Source of the DNA: Planobacterium oryzisoli
Lineage (GTDB): Bacteria > Bacteroidota > Bacteroidia > Flavobacteriales > Weeksellaceae
Direction of reading: 5' to 3'
DNA: 64,000 nucleotides
Assembly: GCF_015354315.1 (NCBI RefSeq)
Contig: NZ_JADKYY010000003.1
Span: 159,860 to 223,859 of the forward strand
The notes beneath the pieces were generated by a model. That model searched no databases. It had not been told where the DNA came from and saw only the letters and a program-made list of their open reading frames with translations. A program made the translations under genes and the position numbers. Positions 1 through 9,848 of the stretch are shown in pieces; the stretch's first letter is position 1, and each line of letters starts with the position of its first letter.

Positions 1-43
1 GTGTAGATATTGCCTTTTAGACCTACCCTACCTTTCTAAAGCA

Positions 44-88
44 AACTGCCCCCTAAAAGTGTAGATACTTTATGGGGGCAGTTCGTTT
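44..88 (+). terminator. Rho-independent terminator (gene left of window)
   Basis: A 10-bp perfect stem (AACTGCCCCC with GGGGGCAGTT, arms 44-53 and 74-83) is followed on the plus strand by CGTTTTT. It most likely ends transcription coming from the left edge. On the minus strand it could also stop the msrB transcript, though the run of T there is weak. Confidence 0.75.
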
Positions 89-118
89 TTAAGGGAGGGC
101 TCTTTTTTAAACCGCCAC

Positions 119-655
119 TTACGGTTGGTCCGGTTCAAAATTTAAACTCACGGAGTTCATACAATAGCGCACGCCCGTGGGCGGTGGACCGTCATTGAAG
201 ACATGCCCTAAATGAGAATCGCACTTATTGCATACCACTTCAATGCGCTCCATACCGTGCGAGCTGTCTCGTAAGTACCGCACACCCCCCTTAATAGATT
301 CGTAAAAGCTGGGCCACCCACAGGTGGATGCAAATTTCTGGTCGCTACGAAACAGATGATGACCGCACGCTGCACAGTAGTAGTTCCCTTTTTGGTCAAA
401 CTCATTGTACTTACCGGTAAAGGGTCTTTCGGTCCCCTTCTCACGAGCAATATAATACAGCTCGGGATTTAGCACTTTTTGCCACTCTGCATCGGAGAGC
501 GTGACTTTTGCGGTATCGCCTTTTCTGTAGTATGGATTGCTTTTTGTATTTTCTTCCATCGAATTACTTTTTTGTGGTTGGTGTGGGCTACCGCATGCGA
601 CCAGTATCAGAAGCACGGAAGCCAGGATTGTATTATTCTTTATCAGATCTTTCAC
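119..655 (-). CDS. msrB: Peptide-methionine (R)-S-oxide reductase MsrB, lipoprotein form
   Basis: Reduces methionine-R-sulfoxide in damaged proteins. Both zinc CxxC pairs are present (CAAC and CNKC), as are the resolving-cysteine motif CGWPSF and the catalytic cysteine in RYCMNS near the C-terminus. The N-terminus is a lipoprotein signal: a hydrophobic stretch ending in LVAC, with the lipidated Cys at residue 21. The enzyme should therefore sit in the periplasm or on a membrane rather than in the cytosol. I chose the GTG at 655, which puts a Lys directly at the start of the signal (MKDLIKNN); a TTG two codons upstream (661) is the alternative. It is divergent from the DUF445 gene, with only about 30 bases between them. 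Confidence 0.93.
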   Translation of the reverse strand: MKDLIKNNTILASVLLILVACGSPHQPQKSNSMEENTKSNPYYRKGDTAKVTLSDAEWQKVLNPELYYIAREKGTERPFTGKYNEFDQKGNYYCAACGHHLFRSDQKFASTCGWPSFYESIKGGVRYLRDSSHGMERIEVVCNKCDSHLGHVFNDGPPPTGVRYCMNSVSLNFEPDQP

Positions 656-671
656 TACCAAACAAAATTAT

Positions 672-701
672 TAAATTTAAGTGCATGAAAACCATTAGCA
701 A
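672..701 (-). promoter_or_regulatory. Possible msrB promoter with palindromic -7 box
   Basis: TAAATTTA (672-679) is a one-mismatch match to TAnnTTTG, and a TTG on the minus strand (699-701) lies 19 bases upstream. Because TAAATTTA is its own reverse complement, the same box could also drive the DUF445 gene, which begins at 685. The site is short, so confidence is modest. Confidence 0.4.
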
Positions 702-1938
702 CAACGAAAAAAAATATCTGCTTAATAGATATAAAGCATTAGCCACGGGACTGTTCCTGCTGATGGCCGTTGTGTTTGTGCTTAGCTCCTACCTGATAAG
801 CGCGCATAGCATGCGGTGGCTTAGCTACGTTCGCGCATTCTCGGAGGCCGCCATGGTAGGGGCACTGGCAGACTGGTTTGCCGTCACGGCCCTCTTCCAC
901 TATCCTTTAGGACTAAAGATCCCGCACACCAATTTAATACAGAACAAGAAAGACCAGATAGGAGGCAATCTGGGGGATTTTGTTGTGAGTAATTTTCTGG
1001 CAACGGAGAATATTAGGCCGTACATAGCCCAGCTAAAAGTTTCCAACTATATGGCAAAATGGCTCTCTTCAGAGAGTAACCAGAAACTTCTGGTGAATGA
1101 AATAGCAGGGCACGTGGCGGGTATTTTAAACGAAATTGACCAGGATAAGGCAAAAGAATGGATAGCCTTACAGGGAAGGGAAATGCTGGACCTGGTGGAT
1201 TTTGGAGAAATTCTGGGCTCGGGAATGCAGTACCTGCTGGAAGAGAATCTTCACCAATCCGCAGTAACGCAACTGAGCAGTAAAATCCGGGGGTTTATCT
1301 TGGAAAACCACGATCTTATCCGGACAAGGGTACAACAGCAAAGCTCCGCATTCATCCCGCGATTTATTGATAATTCCATAGCGGAAAAAATTACTTTAGG
1401 ACTTGCCGAATATTTTCAGGAAGTAGAGGGGGATTCCGCACATCCCTTACGCGGTGAAATAGATGTGCAGCTGCAAAGGTATGCGCAAAACATGCGCAGC
1501 GATGAATCGTTAGAGAGGCATATTGAGTCCCTAAAACAGGGCATTTTGTCTAGCGACCGCTTGGATTCCTACAGCGGAGCGGTATTTTCTAAAGTAAAAT
1601 CCACCCTAACCGATGAACTGACGCGTCAAGACTCCACACTGCTAAAATACCTTCGCGATAAAAGCGCAGATCTTGCCTATTCGCTGGAAAACGATCCGGT
1701 TCTGCAAAATAAGATAGACCGCTGGATACGTCTTACACTCTACCGCACCTTTTTAAGAAAAAAGCACTTGGCTTCGGCCCTGATAAGCCGCACCGTAGAA
1801 GGTTGGGAAGGAAAGGAACTGAGCGAAAAACTGGAACTGGAAGTAGGTAAAGACCTTCAGTTCATACGTATTAACGGCACACTAGTGGGTGGACTGGTAG
1901 GTCTTATAATTTATTCCCTTTCGCAGCTTTTCAGCTAG
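685..1938 (+). CDS. DUF445 family membrane protein
   Basis: This is a 417-residue DUF445 protein. The conserved N-terminal block reads [18 protein letters not shown], followed by [13 protein letters not shown]. There is one transmembrane helix near residues 19-38, a long largely helical middle, and a hydrophobic C-terminal helix ([11 protein letters not shown]). The family's function is unknown; it is annotated as an inner-membrane protein. The reading frame is open further upstream to 508, but that extension runs through divergent msrB, so the ATG at 685 is preferred and gives the family's usual length. Its stop overlaps the convergent pyrD stop by 4 bases. Confidence 0.88.
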   Translation: MKTISNNEKKYLLNRYKALATGLFLLMAVVFVLSSYLISAHSMRWLSYVRAFSEAAMVGALADWFAVTALFHYPLGLKIPHTNLIQNKKDQIGGNLGDFVVSNFLATENIRPYIAQLKVSNYMAKWLSSESNQKLLVNEIAGHVAGILNEIDQDKAKEWIALQGREMLDLVDFGEILGSGMQYLLEENLHQSAVTQLSSKIRGFILENHDLIRTRVQQQSSAFIPRFIDNSIAEKITLGLAEYFQEVEGDSAHPLRGEIDVQLQRYAQNMRSDESLERHIESLKQGILSSDRLDSYSGAVFSKVKSTLTDELTRQDSTLLKYLRDKSADLAYSLENDPVLQNKIDRWIRLTLYRTFLRKKHLASALISRTVEGWEGKELSEKLELEVGKDLQFIRINGTLVGGLVGLIIYSLSQLFS

Positions 1939-2945
1939 CTAACCTCCTTTAACAGCGCCTGATTGATCTCCCGAATCAGCTCGGGCCCCCGGTAGATAAA
2001 CCCGGTATAGAGCTGTACAAGACTGGCCCCTGCCTGAAGTTTTTCCAGAGCATCCTGAGCACTTAAAATTCCTCCCACCCCTATTATTGGGAATGCACCG
2101 TTACTTTTTTCATGTAAGAACCGGATGACCTCTGTGGAGCGGTTTTTAAGCGGTGCGCCGGAAAGTCCCCCGGTCTCACTCTTTAAATGGGACTTAATTC
2201 CTGTGCGTCCGATGGTCGTGTTGGTGGCAATCACGCCGGCGATTTGGGTCTTATCCACGATATCAATAATATCCAGTAGCTGCCCATCGGTTAGATCGGG
2301 CGCGATCTTCAGCAGAATGGGTTTTGCTTTACTTTGCAATGCGTTGTGCGTCTGTAGCGAAGACAATAATTCCATAAGCGGCTCTTTCTCCTGTAGCTCC
2401 CTGAGGTTGGGAGTGTTGGGGGAAGAAACGTTCACTACGAAATAATCCACCACGGGATACAGTTGGTCATAACAGTACAGGTAATCCTCCACGGCCTTTT
2501 CGTTCGGGGTATCTTTATTTTTACCGATGTTTCCTCCAATAACCACGCCCGCATTCTTCTTTAAACGCCGCACGGCATCCTCTACTCCGTTATTATTGAA
2601 CCCCATCCGGTTTATTATGGCCTCATCCTCCACCAGGCGAAACAAGCGCCGTGGTGGGTTTCCAGGCTGCGGCCGGGGCGTAAGGGTACCTATTTCAATG
2701 AATCCAAACCCCAATGCATCCAGCTCTTTAAAAGCGATCGCATCCTTATCCATTCCCGCAGCCAGACCTACAGGGTTCTTAAAGGTTATTCCAAAGACAG
2801 TGCGCTCCAGTCGCTTATCGGTAAGTGGTTTTGGAAGCAGCCAGGAAATGAGCCAGGAAAAGCGGCGCAAAAGTGCAAAGGTTACGTGGTGGGCTTTCTC
2901 CGGATCGAGAAGAAAAAGCAAGGGCTTGAGAACGCGGCTGTACAT
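1935..2945 (-). CDS. pyrD: Dihydroorotate dehydrogenase (quinone), class 2
   Basis: Oxidises dihydroorotate to orotate in pyrimidine synthesis, passing electrons through FMN to quinone. Class 2 membership follows from the roughly 45-residue N-terminal helical extension that docks on the membrane, and from a Ser rather than Cys catalytic base in VNVSSPNTP. Other visible motifs are GLAAGMDKD, the FMN-contacting KIAPDLT and ATNTT, and GGLSG. The length of 336 residues is normal. A TAAATTTG box (minus strand, 2962-2969) lies 16 bases before the ATG. No other pyr gene is adjacent. Confidence 0.97.
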   Translation of the reverse strand: MYSRVLKPLLFLLDPEKAHHVTFALLRRFSWLISWLLPKPLTDKRLERTVFGITFKNPVGLAAGMDKDAIAFKELDALGFGFIEIGTLTPRPQPGNPPRRLFRLVEDEAIINRMGFNNNGVEDAVRRLKKNAGVVIGGNIGKNKDTPNEKAVEDYLYCYDQLYPVVDYFVVNVSSPNTPNLRELQEKEPLMELLSSLQTHNALQSKAKPILLKIAPDLTDGQLLDIIDIVDKTQIAGVIATNTTIGRTGIKSHLKSETGGLSGAPLKNRSTEVIRFLHEKSNGAFPIIGVGGILSAQDALEKLQAGASLVQLYTGFIYRGPELIREINQALLKEVS

Positions 2946-2961
2946 AATTGAAAAGTATAGA

Positions 2962-2987
2962 CAAATTTAAGGAAAAACCATGGACAA
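2962..2987 (-). promoter_or_regulatory. pyrD promoter
   Basis: Minus-strand TAAATTTG (2962-2969) matches the Bacteroidetes -7 consensus exactly. A TTG (2985-2987) lies 15 bases upstream, shorter than the usual 17-23. The predicted leader is about 12 bases. Confidence 0.5.
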
Positions 2988-3107
2988 TCCTTTTTTTACA
3001 GGACTTTACTTAACCCCAGCCTGCCCGATGGGCTACAGCAAGTTGGGGCGTTTGCCAAAGGCTTTTGAGAAAAATTTGCGTAATTTCGCACGAACAAATT
3101 ATTTACA

Positions 3108-4649
3108 ATGGCAAAACAGGAAGACGCATTTAAGAAGGTGGTATCCCATGCGAAGGAATACGGGTTTATTTTCCCCAGCTCAGAGATCTATGACGGACTC
3201 TCAGCAGTATACGATTACGGTCAAAACGGCGTTGAACTGAAAAATAATATTAAGCAGTACTGGTGGAAAGCCATGGTACAGCTCAACGATAACATAGTGG
3301 GAATCGATTCGGCGATCCTGATGCATCCCACCGTATGGAAAGCATCCGGTCACGTGGATGCGTTCAACGACCCTTTAATTGACAATAAAGACTCCAAGAA
3401 GCGATTCCGGGCGGACGTACTAATAGAAGATTACTGCGCCAAGCTGGAAGATAAAGCAACTAAAGAGATAGAGAAAGCGCAAAAACGCTTTGGAGAAAGC
3501 TTTGATAAAGCCCAGTTTGAATCCACTAATGAGCGCGTGCTGCAGTACCGAGCAAAACAGCAGCAGATCCTCCAGCGCATGGCACGCTCCCTGGAAGCAA
3601 ACGATTTGGCAGACGTGAAAAGTCTCATCGAAGAACTGGAAATAGCAGATCCGGATACCGGCTCTAAAAACTGGACCGACGTGCGGCAGTTCAATCTAAT
3701 GTTCGGAACCAAGCTGGGCGCCTCGGCCGATTCTGCAATGGACCTTTATTTACGGCCCGAAACGGCGCAGGGAATTTTTGTCAATTTCCAGAACGTGCAA
3801 AAAACTTCCCGCCACAAGCTTCCCTTTGGAATTGCGCAGATTGGTAAAGCCTTTAGAAACGAAATTGTAGCCCGGCAGTTTATATTTAGGATGCGGGAGT
3901 TCGAACAGATGGAAATGCAGTTTTTTGTACAGCCGGGAACCGAACTAGCGCAGTACGAGGCGTGGAAGCAAAAGAGACTTAACTGGCACCTTGCGCTGGG
4001 TCTGGGCCAGGAAAACTACCGTTTCCACGACCATGAGAAGCTGGCGCACTATGCCAATGCGGCGGCAGATATAGAGTTCAAGTTCCCGTTTGGATTTAAA
4101 GAACTTGAAGGAATCCATTCCCGCACCGATTTTGATCTGAAAGCACATGAGGAGTTCTCCGGGCGTAAATTGCAGTACTTTGACCCGGAACGTAACGAAA
4201 ACTACGTACCGTATGTTGTGGAAACCTCCATCGGGTTGGACCGGATGTTCCTTGCGCTTCTTTCCCACTGTTTAAAAGAGGAGACGCTTGTAGACGGCTC
4301 CGAGCGTACGGTGCTTTCCCTACCGCCTGCCCTGGCGCCCGTAAAAGCGGCCATTCTCCCACTAATGAAAAAAGACGGCCTGGGAGAGTATGCACAGAAC
4401 ATCTTTAACGATTTGAAATACGACTTTAACCTCATTTATGAAGAAAAGGACAGTATTGGCAAGAGGTACCGCAGAAACGACGCTTTAGGAACCCCTTACT
4501 GTATTACCGTAGACCACGACTCCTTAACAGATCATACCGTGACCTTGAGAGACCGCGATACTATGGAGCAGACCCGTGTACCGGTCGCAGGACTTAGAAG
4601 CATCATTGAGGAAAAAACCAGTTTTAAAACGCTGCTCTCCCAAATCTAA
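3108..4649 (+). CDS. glyS: Glycine--tRNA ligase (alpha2 type)
   Basis: Charges tRNA-Gly. This is the single-chain class II enzyme of the eukaryote/Bacteroidetes type, 513 residues. Class II motif 2 is visible as FRNEIVARQFIFRMREFEQME and motif 3 as ETSIGLDRMFLALL; the N-terminal region carries GFIFPSSEIYDGL. The anticodon-binding domain occupies about the last 110 residues. The start is the ATG at 3108, preceded by an A-rich stretch and no Shine-Dalgarno sequence. A tRNA-Gly gene also lies in this window at 10.5 kb. Confidence 0.97.
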   Translation: MAKQEDAFKKVVSHAKEYGFIFPSSEIYDGLSAVYDYGQNGVELKNNIKQYWWKAMVQLNDNIVGIDSAILMHPTVWKASGHVDAFNDPLIDNKDSKKRFRADVLIEDYCAKLEDKATKEIEKAQKRFGESFDKAQFESTNERVLQYRAKQQQILQRMARSLEANDLADVKSLIEELEIADPDTGSKNWTDVRQFNLMFGTKLGASADSAMDLYLRPETAQGIFVNFQNVQKTSRHKLPFGIAQIGKAFRNEIVARQFIFRMREFEQMEMQFFVQPGTELAQYEAWKQKRLNWHLALGLGQENYRFHDHEKLAHYANAAADIEFKFPFGFKELEGIHSRTDFDLKAHEEFSGRKLQYFDPERNENYVPYVVETSIGLDRMFLALLSHCLKEETLVDGSERTVLSLPPALAPVKAAILPLMKKDGLGEYAQNIFNDLKYDFNLIYEEKDSIGKRYRRNDALGTPYCITVDHDSLTDHTVTLRDRDTMEQTRVPVAGLRSIIEEKTSFKTLLSQI

Positions 4650-4729
4650 ATTTGTCTTTTGGACGTGGGGTCGCGTAGTACCTGCTGCGTTTTGCAAAAG
4701 GAATGCAGTGCTAACCGAATAAAAAAGTT

Positions 4730-5950
4730 ATGTTAAATATAGAATCCATCCGCGCGCAGTTTCCCATCCTTTCTGAGAAAATCAATGGGAAGCCGTTGGT
4801 ATACCTGGACAATGCCGCCACATCGCAGAAGCCCTTACGTGTACTTAGCGCCTGGGAGAACTACTACCGCTCGTATAATGCGAACGTCCACCGTGGCATT
4901 CATACCTTAAGCCAAATCGCCACGGAGGAAATGGAAAATGCACGGAAAAAAGTGCAGCGGTTTATAAATGCAGAGTTTGACCATGAAATTATATTTACCC
5001 GGGGCACCACCGAAGGACTGAATTTACTGGCCTATGCATTTACCTCAAAACTGCGCCCAGGAGACGAGATTCTGATTTCCCATCTGGAACACCACTCCAA
5101 TATAGTCCCTTGGCAAATGCTTTGCGAGCGAACCGGCGCAAAACTACAGGTGATTCCAATGAACGATTCGGGAGAGCTAGACCTCTTAGCCGTGGATGCA
5201 CTTATTACAGAGAAAACGAAAATCGTCTCCATAAACCATATTTCCAATGCACTGGGGGTAGTCAATCCCATCGAGTACATCATAAAAAGAGCGCGCGCAC
5301 ATTCCAGTGCCTACATAGTAATTGACGGCGCGCAGTCCGCGCCGCATCTAAAGATCGATGTGCAGGCAATGGACTGTGATTTCTTCGTGTTCTCCGGGCA
5401 TAAGATGTATGCTCCGATGGGAGTAGGTGCCCTGTACGGTAAGGAAAAACACCTCCTGGACTTACCACCATTCCATGGCGGTGGAGAGATGATCGCAGAA
5501 TGCACCTTTGAAAAGACAACCTATGCGGCTCTTCCCTTCAAGTTTGAAGCGGGCACGCCCAATGTAGGAGGAAATATTGCACTGGGGGCAGCCGTAGATT
5601 TCATAGAAGAAATCGGTCAGCAGCATATCGCTAAGCATGAGAACACATTACTGCACTACGCGCAGCAGCAATTGCTTTCTTTGGGCGGTGTAAAAATTTA
5701 CGGACAGGATGCCTTGCGCGCGGGTGTGGTCTCCTTTACGCTCGAGGGCGCAGGTATTGCTTCCGATGCGGGAATGATTCTCGATAAACTAGGAATCGCT
5801 GTGCGCACCGGACACCATTGCACCCAACCCATTATGAATTTCTACGGTATAGCAGGTACCATCCGGGCGAGTTTTGCAGTATACAACACCCTAGAGGAAG
5901 TTGACCTGCTGGTAGAAGGGGTGAAGAAAGCCAAAAAAATGCTTCTCTAG
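4730..5950 (+). CDS. sufS: Cysteine desulfurase SufS
   Basis: PLP enzyme that takes sulfur from cysteine for iron-sulfur cluster assembly. The PLP lysine is K225 in SGHKMY, the catalytic persulfide Cys is C364 in RTGHHCTQP, and HLEHHSNIVPW and VIDGAQSAPH are typical of group II (SufS/CsdA) enzymes. At 406 residues it has family length. No sufB, sufC, sufD or sufE lies beside it here, so in this genome sufS appears detached from the rest of the pathway, or those genes are elsewhere. Its stop overlaps the stop of the convergent lipoprotein gene. Confidence 0.95.
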   Translation: MLNIESIRAQFPILSEKINGKPLVYLDNAATSQKPLRVLSAWENYYRSYNANVHRGIHTLSQIATEEMENARKKVQRFINAEFDHEIIFTRGTTEGLNLLAYAFTSKLRPGDEILISHLEHHSNIVPWQMLCERTGAKLQVIPMNDSGELDLLAVDALITEKTKIVSINHISNALGVVNPIEYIIKRARAHSSAYIVIDGAQSAPHLKIDVQAMDCDFFVFSGHKMYAPMGVGALYGKEKHLLDLPPFHGGGEMIAECTFEKTTYAALPFKFEAGTPNVGGNIALGAAVDFIEEIGQQHIAKHENTLLHYAQQQLLSLGGVKIYGQDALRAGVVSFTLEGAGIASDAGMILDKLGIAVRTGHHCTQPIMNFYGIAGTIRASFAVYNTLEEVDLLVEGVKKAKKMLL

Positions 5951-6363
5951 CGGACCTCTGCTCCACTGAGGGCGCGCAGGCGCAGTCCATACTTCCACTG
6001 AACAAAAGCAAATACCTGGTACAGCCTGTATTCAAATTCAAGTCCGTAGTTTTCATTGGGATCGTACTCTATAGCGGATTCTATGACATTACGATACCTC
6101 CCTGCATAGTAGTAGCTGTTCCACTCACTAACTAGTGCCTGGTTGCGTGCTTTCAGCACCTGTTCATTGTACATAGACTGAGGCTTAGCAATGGCATTGA
6201 GAAAGTAGTCGTACTGCGTGTCAAATACCAGGATTTCCCACTCCCCTTCCTGGTTCTTTTCCGGTTTTATTACTGCAGAGGAATCGGAAGAAGCACGCTG
6301 CGTAGCGCAAGAATTTATCACAAATACACTAAATAACAAGTAAAAGATATAATGTGCTTTCAT
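5947..6363 (-). CDS. DUF6146-like lipoprotein
   Basis: A 138-residue protein with a lipoprotein signal (hydrophobic segment ending VINSC, Cys near residue 19). The mature part contains EWEILVFDTQYDYFL, a central WNSYYYAGRYRNVIES block and DYGLE-like NYGLEFEYRLYQVFAF, which I recognise as the flavobacterial DUF6146 pattern. Function unknown; probably periplasmic or outer-membrane anchored. It stands alone between sufS and the barrel gene. Confidence 0.75.
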   Translation of the reverse strand: MKAHYIFYLLFSVFVINSCATQRASSDSSAVIKPEKNQEGEWEILVFDTQYDYFLNAIAKPQSMYNEQVLKARNQALVSEWNSYYYAGRYRNVIESAIEYDPNENYGLEFEYRLYQVFAFVQWKYGLRLRALSGAEVR

Positions 6364-6525
6364 AGCATTGGGATTTACCCTTTTAGATGCATAAATTAGG
6401 CCGCTGTTAAATTTACGGGAATGGGGTCGGAAAACATCCTGCGGATATTAGGTTTAATGGTATCATTATTGCAGAAAATGGGTAACACTATTACAATACA
6501 GTTTAAAGTCTTTGATATTCCTTCT

Positions 6526-9171
6526 ATGAGGTGTACTGTACTCACTCTACTATTGGCAGCCATCGGTGGACTTCCTTTAATGAGCGCACAAACGACCGTA
6601 TTTGCCTACCTTAAGGATCAGGAAGGAAAGCCTGTCGAAAGAGCTACCGTAGATTTAATCCGCTCGGACAACGATCTGATTGCCGATAAAATAGGCTATT
6701 TTCAGTTTGTTAATTTGGAGCCGGGGCTCTACAAAATGCGCATCTCGAAAACGGGTCTGATGAGTCGTGAGATTGAGTTTGAGGTAAACCCTTCCCTAAA
6801 AAGACAGGATTTGGGTGTTATCAGCATGCTTCCCTCCAGCAAAGAGCATGCAGTGGCAGCTGCGGCAGTAAGTGAGAATCTTTCCTCAGATAATATGAGT
6901 TTGGAGCCTTCAATAGCCCTACTAACCAATCAAGGGTCGCTCTATACAAGACTTGTTTCCAGCGACATGCGCTGGTACGGCTACAAACCCCGCGCAATCG
7001 ATAATTCCCAGCACAGCATTCTGGTAAATGGCACCCCTACCCTCAGCACAAAAGCCCCACAAGGGGATTTACTCTACATTCCGATTTCGGCTTTTGCCAG
7101 CTTGCCCATTGAATTCACCGAATCCTACCAGCCGCATGCCGCGCGCATAAATCCGGGCGCCATTGTGGAATTTACTACGCGGCCATCCCAAATACCGAAA
7201 ACAACGAAACTGGGATATAGCTTCAGTACGGCTGTACTTGCTAACCGGCTGGAGCTATTCCATGCTTCGGGAGAATCCACCACCGGCTGGTCCATAGCGT
7301 TTGGACTAAGTCCGGAGTGGGGCGCCGACAAGAAGATAGCGGGAATCGACGGCAGCCGCCTGGGCTACTTTGCCTCTGTGGAACGCGCAATAAACCCCAA
7401 GTCGAGTATTTATTTTACCACCTATGCACAAAGCGACCGGACCGGCCTTAGAAGTGCCCTGGACCCCGATAGCGGATCAGAAAACCATTTGGACAATGGC
7501 TACTGGGGCGTGGACGGGAACCAAATTCGTAATGCAAGGACCCGAAATTACTTTTTACCGGTGTACCAATTAGGCTTTACTTACCTTCCTACCAAATCTT
7601 CGCAGTGGGAGACGCTGGTATCCCTACAAGAGGGAAGCATTAGAGAAAGCCGCTTGGAATGGGATAAGAGCGATGTGCCGTACGGACTTCATCCTACCCT
7701 CGCCAATTTTGACAGCGACCTAGGGCCTGTACGCTGGCAAAGTATGCGGGAAGAAAACGTTTTAGCCGACGGGAAAGCCAGTTTCTTTATGGCCGAGGAT
7801 GTGGAGCAGATCCGAACTATTTCCGCATTAAGCACCTATTCTCTTCGTCTAAATCCGCATTTCACTGTAAAGTCCCACGTACAGGTGCGCTCCAAAGAAT
7901 CCAAATACTACCGGGAAGTAAGCGATCTTTTGGGCGCATCTTATGTTCTGAATCGCAGTCCCTTTACTAATCTTGATTACAATACACTGGAGAGTTCGAT
8001 CCAAAAAACCGAAGGTGAGCGTCTGGGATATGACTACTCTATAGAAGAAAACGCCTTGCAGTGGGGCATTTTTGGAGCCTATAAAAAGAACAGATGGAAC
8101 GCGCAGGCCTCGGCCTTTGTGCGGGTACATAATTCACGGCGCTTAGGAAATATGTTAGGAGAAAATGCAGAAGAAAGCGATTGGGGCCCATCGCCCACCC
8201 GACGCGGCGTAGATTCGGGCATCAACACCAAAGTGGACTTTATGATTAACTCCAAAAATACGCTAAGTGCCTCCGGGTTCTACCATGCAGTTAATCCTGG
8301 AATACGTCCCTTGTTAAGACAGCCTCTTTCTTCGAATGCCATACACAACCAGAGAAATCCTATAAAGAAAATGGGCACGGAACTCTCCTACCGCCTCTCC
8401 TTAGAGAAGCTGCAGCTATCCGCCTCTGCCTACTACCAAAGAGCACAAAACGACCTGCAGCACTGGAACTATTTTACAGACCAAAACTATGCGGGACCTT
8501 TGGACTACATGGGTAATACCTTTATAAATGAATCGTGGATCGGACTTGACCGGGAAAGCCGCGGTCTGGAACTGGGCGTGGAATGGAATTTTACCAAGAA
8601 TTTTACCTGGTTCACTGCGGCGGGACTTAATAATTCTTCGGTTAAGAATAACCCTCTAGTGCACTACGTTTCCAGTCAAGTTTTGCACTCCGACGTGCAG
8701 GCACCTCTTTCGGGCGAGCGTCTCTCAGGTTCTGCGCAGAACAACATTGTTGCAGGACTCCGTTACGACAATCCCAAACTCTTCTGGGCACGCATCTCCG
8801 GGATTTACCTCGATGCACTGTACCCCGAATTTTCTGCCCTTTCCAGAACAGAACTCTCGGAAGAAGCCTTGCCTTCCGGAATTTTGCCTGCATATCCTCA
8901 TGGACTACCGCCGCAAAAGGAGCTGCCAAGTTATTTTTTAATGAATCTTACGGCGGGAAAAACCTTTTCTATCGGTAGGTACGAGCTGGGGCTGAACCTT
9001 GAGGTGATAAACCTCTTGAACAATACCGAGTATACTCCGGCCTCCCGCGAAAGCCTGGGTCTTTTAAAGTTTGATTCTCAGGTGCAAAGGCCCTACGTAC
9101 ATTCATCGCATAACCAATACTACTACGACCGGGGAAGACGGATATTTGCAGGTCTGTACTTTAAATTCTAG
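6526..9171 (+). CDS. TonB-dependent receptor-like outer-membrane protein
   Basis: An 881-residue outer-membrane protein, probably for uptake of an unknown ligand. The preferred start at 6526 gives a clean signal peptide ending MSAQ; the frame is open upstream to 6421 but would bury the signal. Residues about 22-100 form a carboxypeptidase-regulatory-like fold (VFAYLKDQEGKPVERATVDL), then comes a plug-like region with ILVNGTPTLS, then a long run of alternating aromatic strands. The protein ends in an aromatic residue (GLYFKF), as outer-membrane barrels do. No partner SusD lipoprotein or TonB gene is adjacent. The last 11 bases overlap convergent aat. Confidence 0.85.
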   Translation: MRCTVLTLLLAAIGGLPLMSAQTTVFAYLKDQEGKPVERATVDLIRSDNDLIADKIGYFQFVNLEPGLYKMRISKTGLMSREIEFEVNPSLKRQDLGVISMLPSSKEHAVAAAAVSENLSSDNMSLEPSIALLTNQGSLYTRLVSSDMRWYGYKPRAIDNSQHSILVNGTPTLSTKAPQGDLLYIPISAFASLPIEFTESYQPHAARINPGAIVEFTTRPSQIPKTTKLGYSFSTAVLANRLELFHASGESTTGWSIAFGLSPEWGADKKIAGIDGSRLGYFASVERAINPKSSIYFTTYAQSDRTGLRSALDPDSGSENHLDNGYWGVDGNQIRNARTRNYFLPVYQLGFTYLPTKSSQWETLVSLQEGSIRESRLEWDKSDVPYGLHPTLANFDSDLGPVRWQSMREENVLADGKASFFMAEDVEQIRTISALSTYSLRLNPHFTVKSHVQVRSKESKYYREVSDLLGASYVLNRSPFTNLDYNTLESSIQKTEGERLGYDYSIEENALQWGIFGAYKKNRWNAQASAFVRVHNSRRLGNMLGENAEESDWGPSPTRRGVDSGINTKVDFMINSKNTLSASGFYHAVNPGIRPLLRQPLSSNAIHNQRNPIKKMGTELSYRLSLEKLQLSASAYYQRAQNDLQHWNYFTDQNYAGPLDYMGNTFINESWIGLDRESRGLELGVEWNFTKNFTWFTAAGLNNSSVKNNPLVHYVSSQVLHSDVQAPLSGERLSGSAQNNIVAGLRYDNPKLFWARISGIYLDALYPEFSALSRTELSEEALPSGILPAYPHGLPPQKELPSYFLMNLTAGKTFSIGRYELGLNLEVINLLNNTEYTPASRESLGLLKFDSQVQRPYVHSSHNQYYYDRGRRIFAGLYFKF

Positions 9172-9805
9172 CAGGAAGGGTACGGAGAAAGTCCTCCTTG
9201 CTGATCATTTCGGCGCCCAGCTGCTCCAAATGCGCGGAATGCACCTGGCAGTCTATTAACTCGATATCCTGCTTGTGTTTGTCTACAAAAGAAATTAGGC
9301 CCGCTTTAGAGGCGTTGGATACCAGACTGAACATACTTTCGCCACAAAACACCTTTCCTACCAACAGACCGTATAAGCCACCTACCAGCCTGCCCTCCTG
9401 CCAAACTTCGTAGCTTAAAGCCTTTCCTTCACGGTGAAGGACTTCCAGCGAGTCAATAAGTTCCATCGACATCCAGGTTCCGTCTTGGCCTTCGCGGGGC
9501 GTATGCATGCACTGTTCCAGCACCTCTCTAAACGCTTGGTTTTCTGTAAACTTAAAGACACCCCGGTCCATTATCTTGCGCATACTTTTGCTGATCCTGA
9601 GCTTCTGTGGAAAAAGCACAAAGCGGGGGTCCGGACACCACCAAAGAATATCTTCCCCAGGATTGTACCAGGGAAATATCCCCTGACTGTAGGCAGTCCA
9701 TAGGGTGTCCGGACTCAGGTCCCCACCGTAGGCTATAAGACCTCCATGGGGGTATTCTTGGTACGGGTCCGGAAAGGAAATGTAACGCTCTTCCATAGTA
9801 TGCAT
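9161..9805 (-). CDS. aat: Leucyl/phenylalanyl-tRNA--protein transferase
   Basis: Adds Leu or Phe from charged tRNA to proteins with N-terminal Lys or Arg, marking them for ClpS/ClpAP-type degradation. Diagnostic blocks are GGDLSPDTLWTAYSQGIFPW, WWCPDPR, GGLYGLLVGKVFCGESMFS and HLEQLGA. The length of 214 residues is normal. The start is the first Met (9805) or the Met three codons later (9796). It uses the tRNA-Leu species encoded just downstream in the window only in the general sense; there is no sign of an operon with them. Confidence 0.95.
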   Translation of the reverse strand: MHTMEERYISFPDPYQEYPHGGLIAYGGDLSPDTLWTAYSQGIFPWYNPGEDILWWCPDPRFVLFPQKLRISKSMRKIMDRGVFKFTENQAFREVLEQCMHTPREGQDGTWMSMELIDSLEVLHREGKALSYEVWQEGRLVGGLYGLLVGKVFCGESMFSLVSNASKAGLISFVDKHKQDIELIDCQVHSAHLEQLGAEMISKEDFLRTLPARI

Positions 9806-9833
9806 AAAAAAATCCTACTTGAAAGCAGGATTT
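9805..9833 (-). terminator. Terminator of the DUF3127 gene
   Basis: AAATCCT (9810-9816) pairs with AGGATTT (9827-9833), with a CTT/AAG continuation inside. On the minus strand the stem runs into a row of T, so it stops the transcript of the gene ending at 9849. Confidence 0.6.
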
Positions 9834-9848
9834 GAATTTTGTTCGCTG

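Noticed and set aside
508..684. N-terminal extension of the DUF445 protein
   Set aside because: It runs through the divergent msrB coding sequence, and family length fits the start at 685.
3065..3088. glyS promoter candidate (TTG and TAATTTCG)
   Set aside because: The spacer is only 13 bases and the -7 box has a mismatch; too weak to list.
2980..3240. 86-residue frame running into glyS
   Set aside because: Out of frame with glyS, no domain, and it overlaps the conserved N-terminus.
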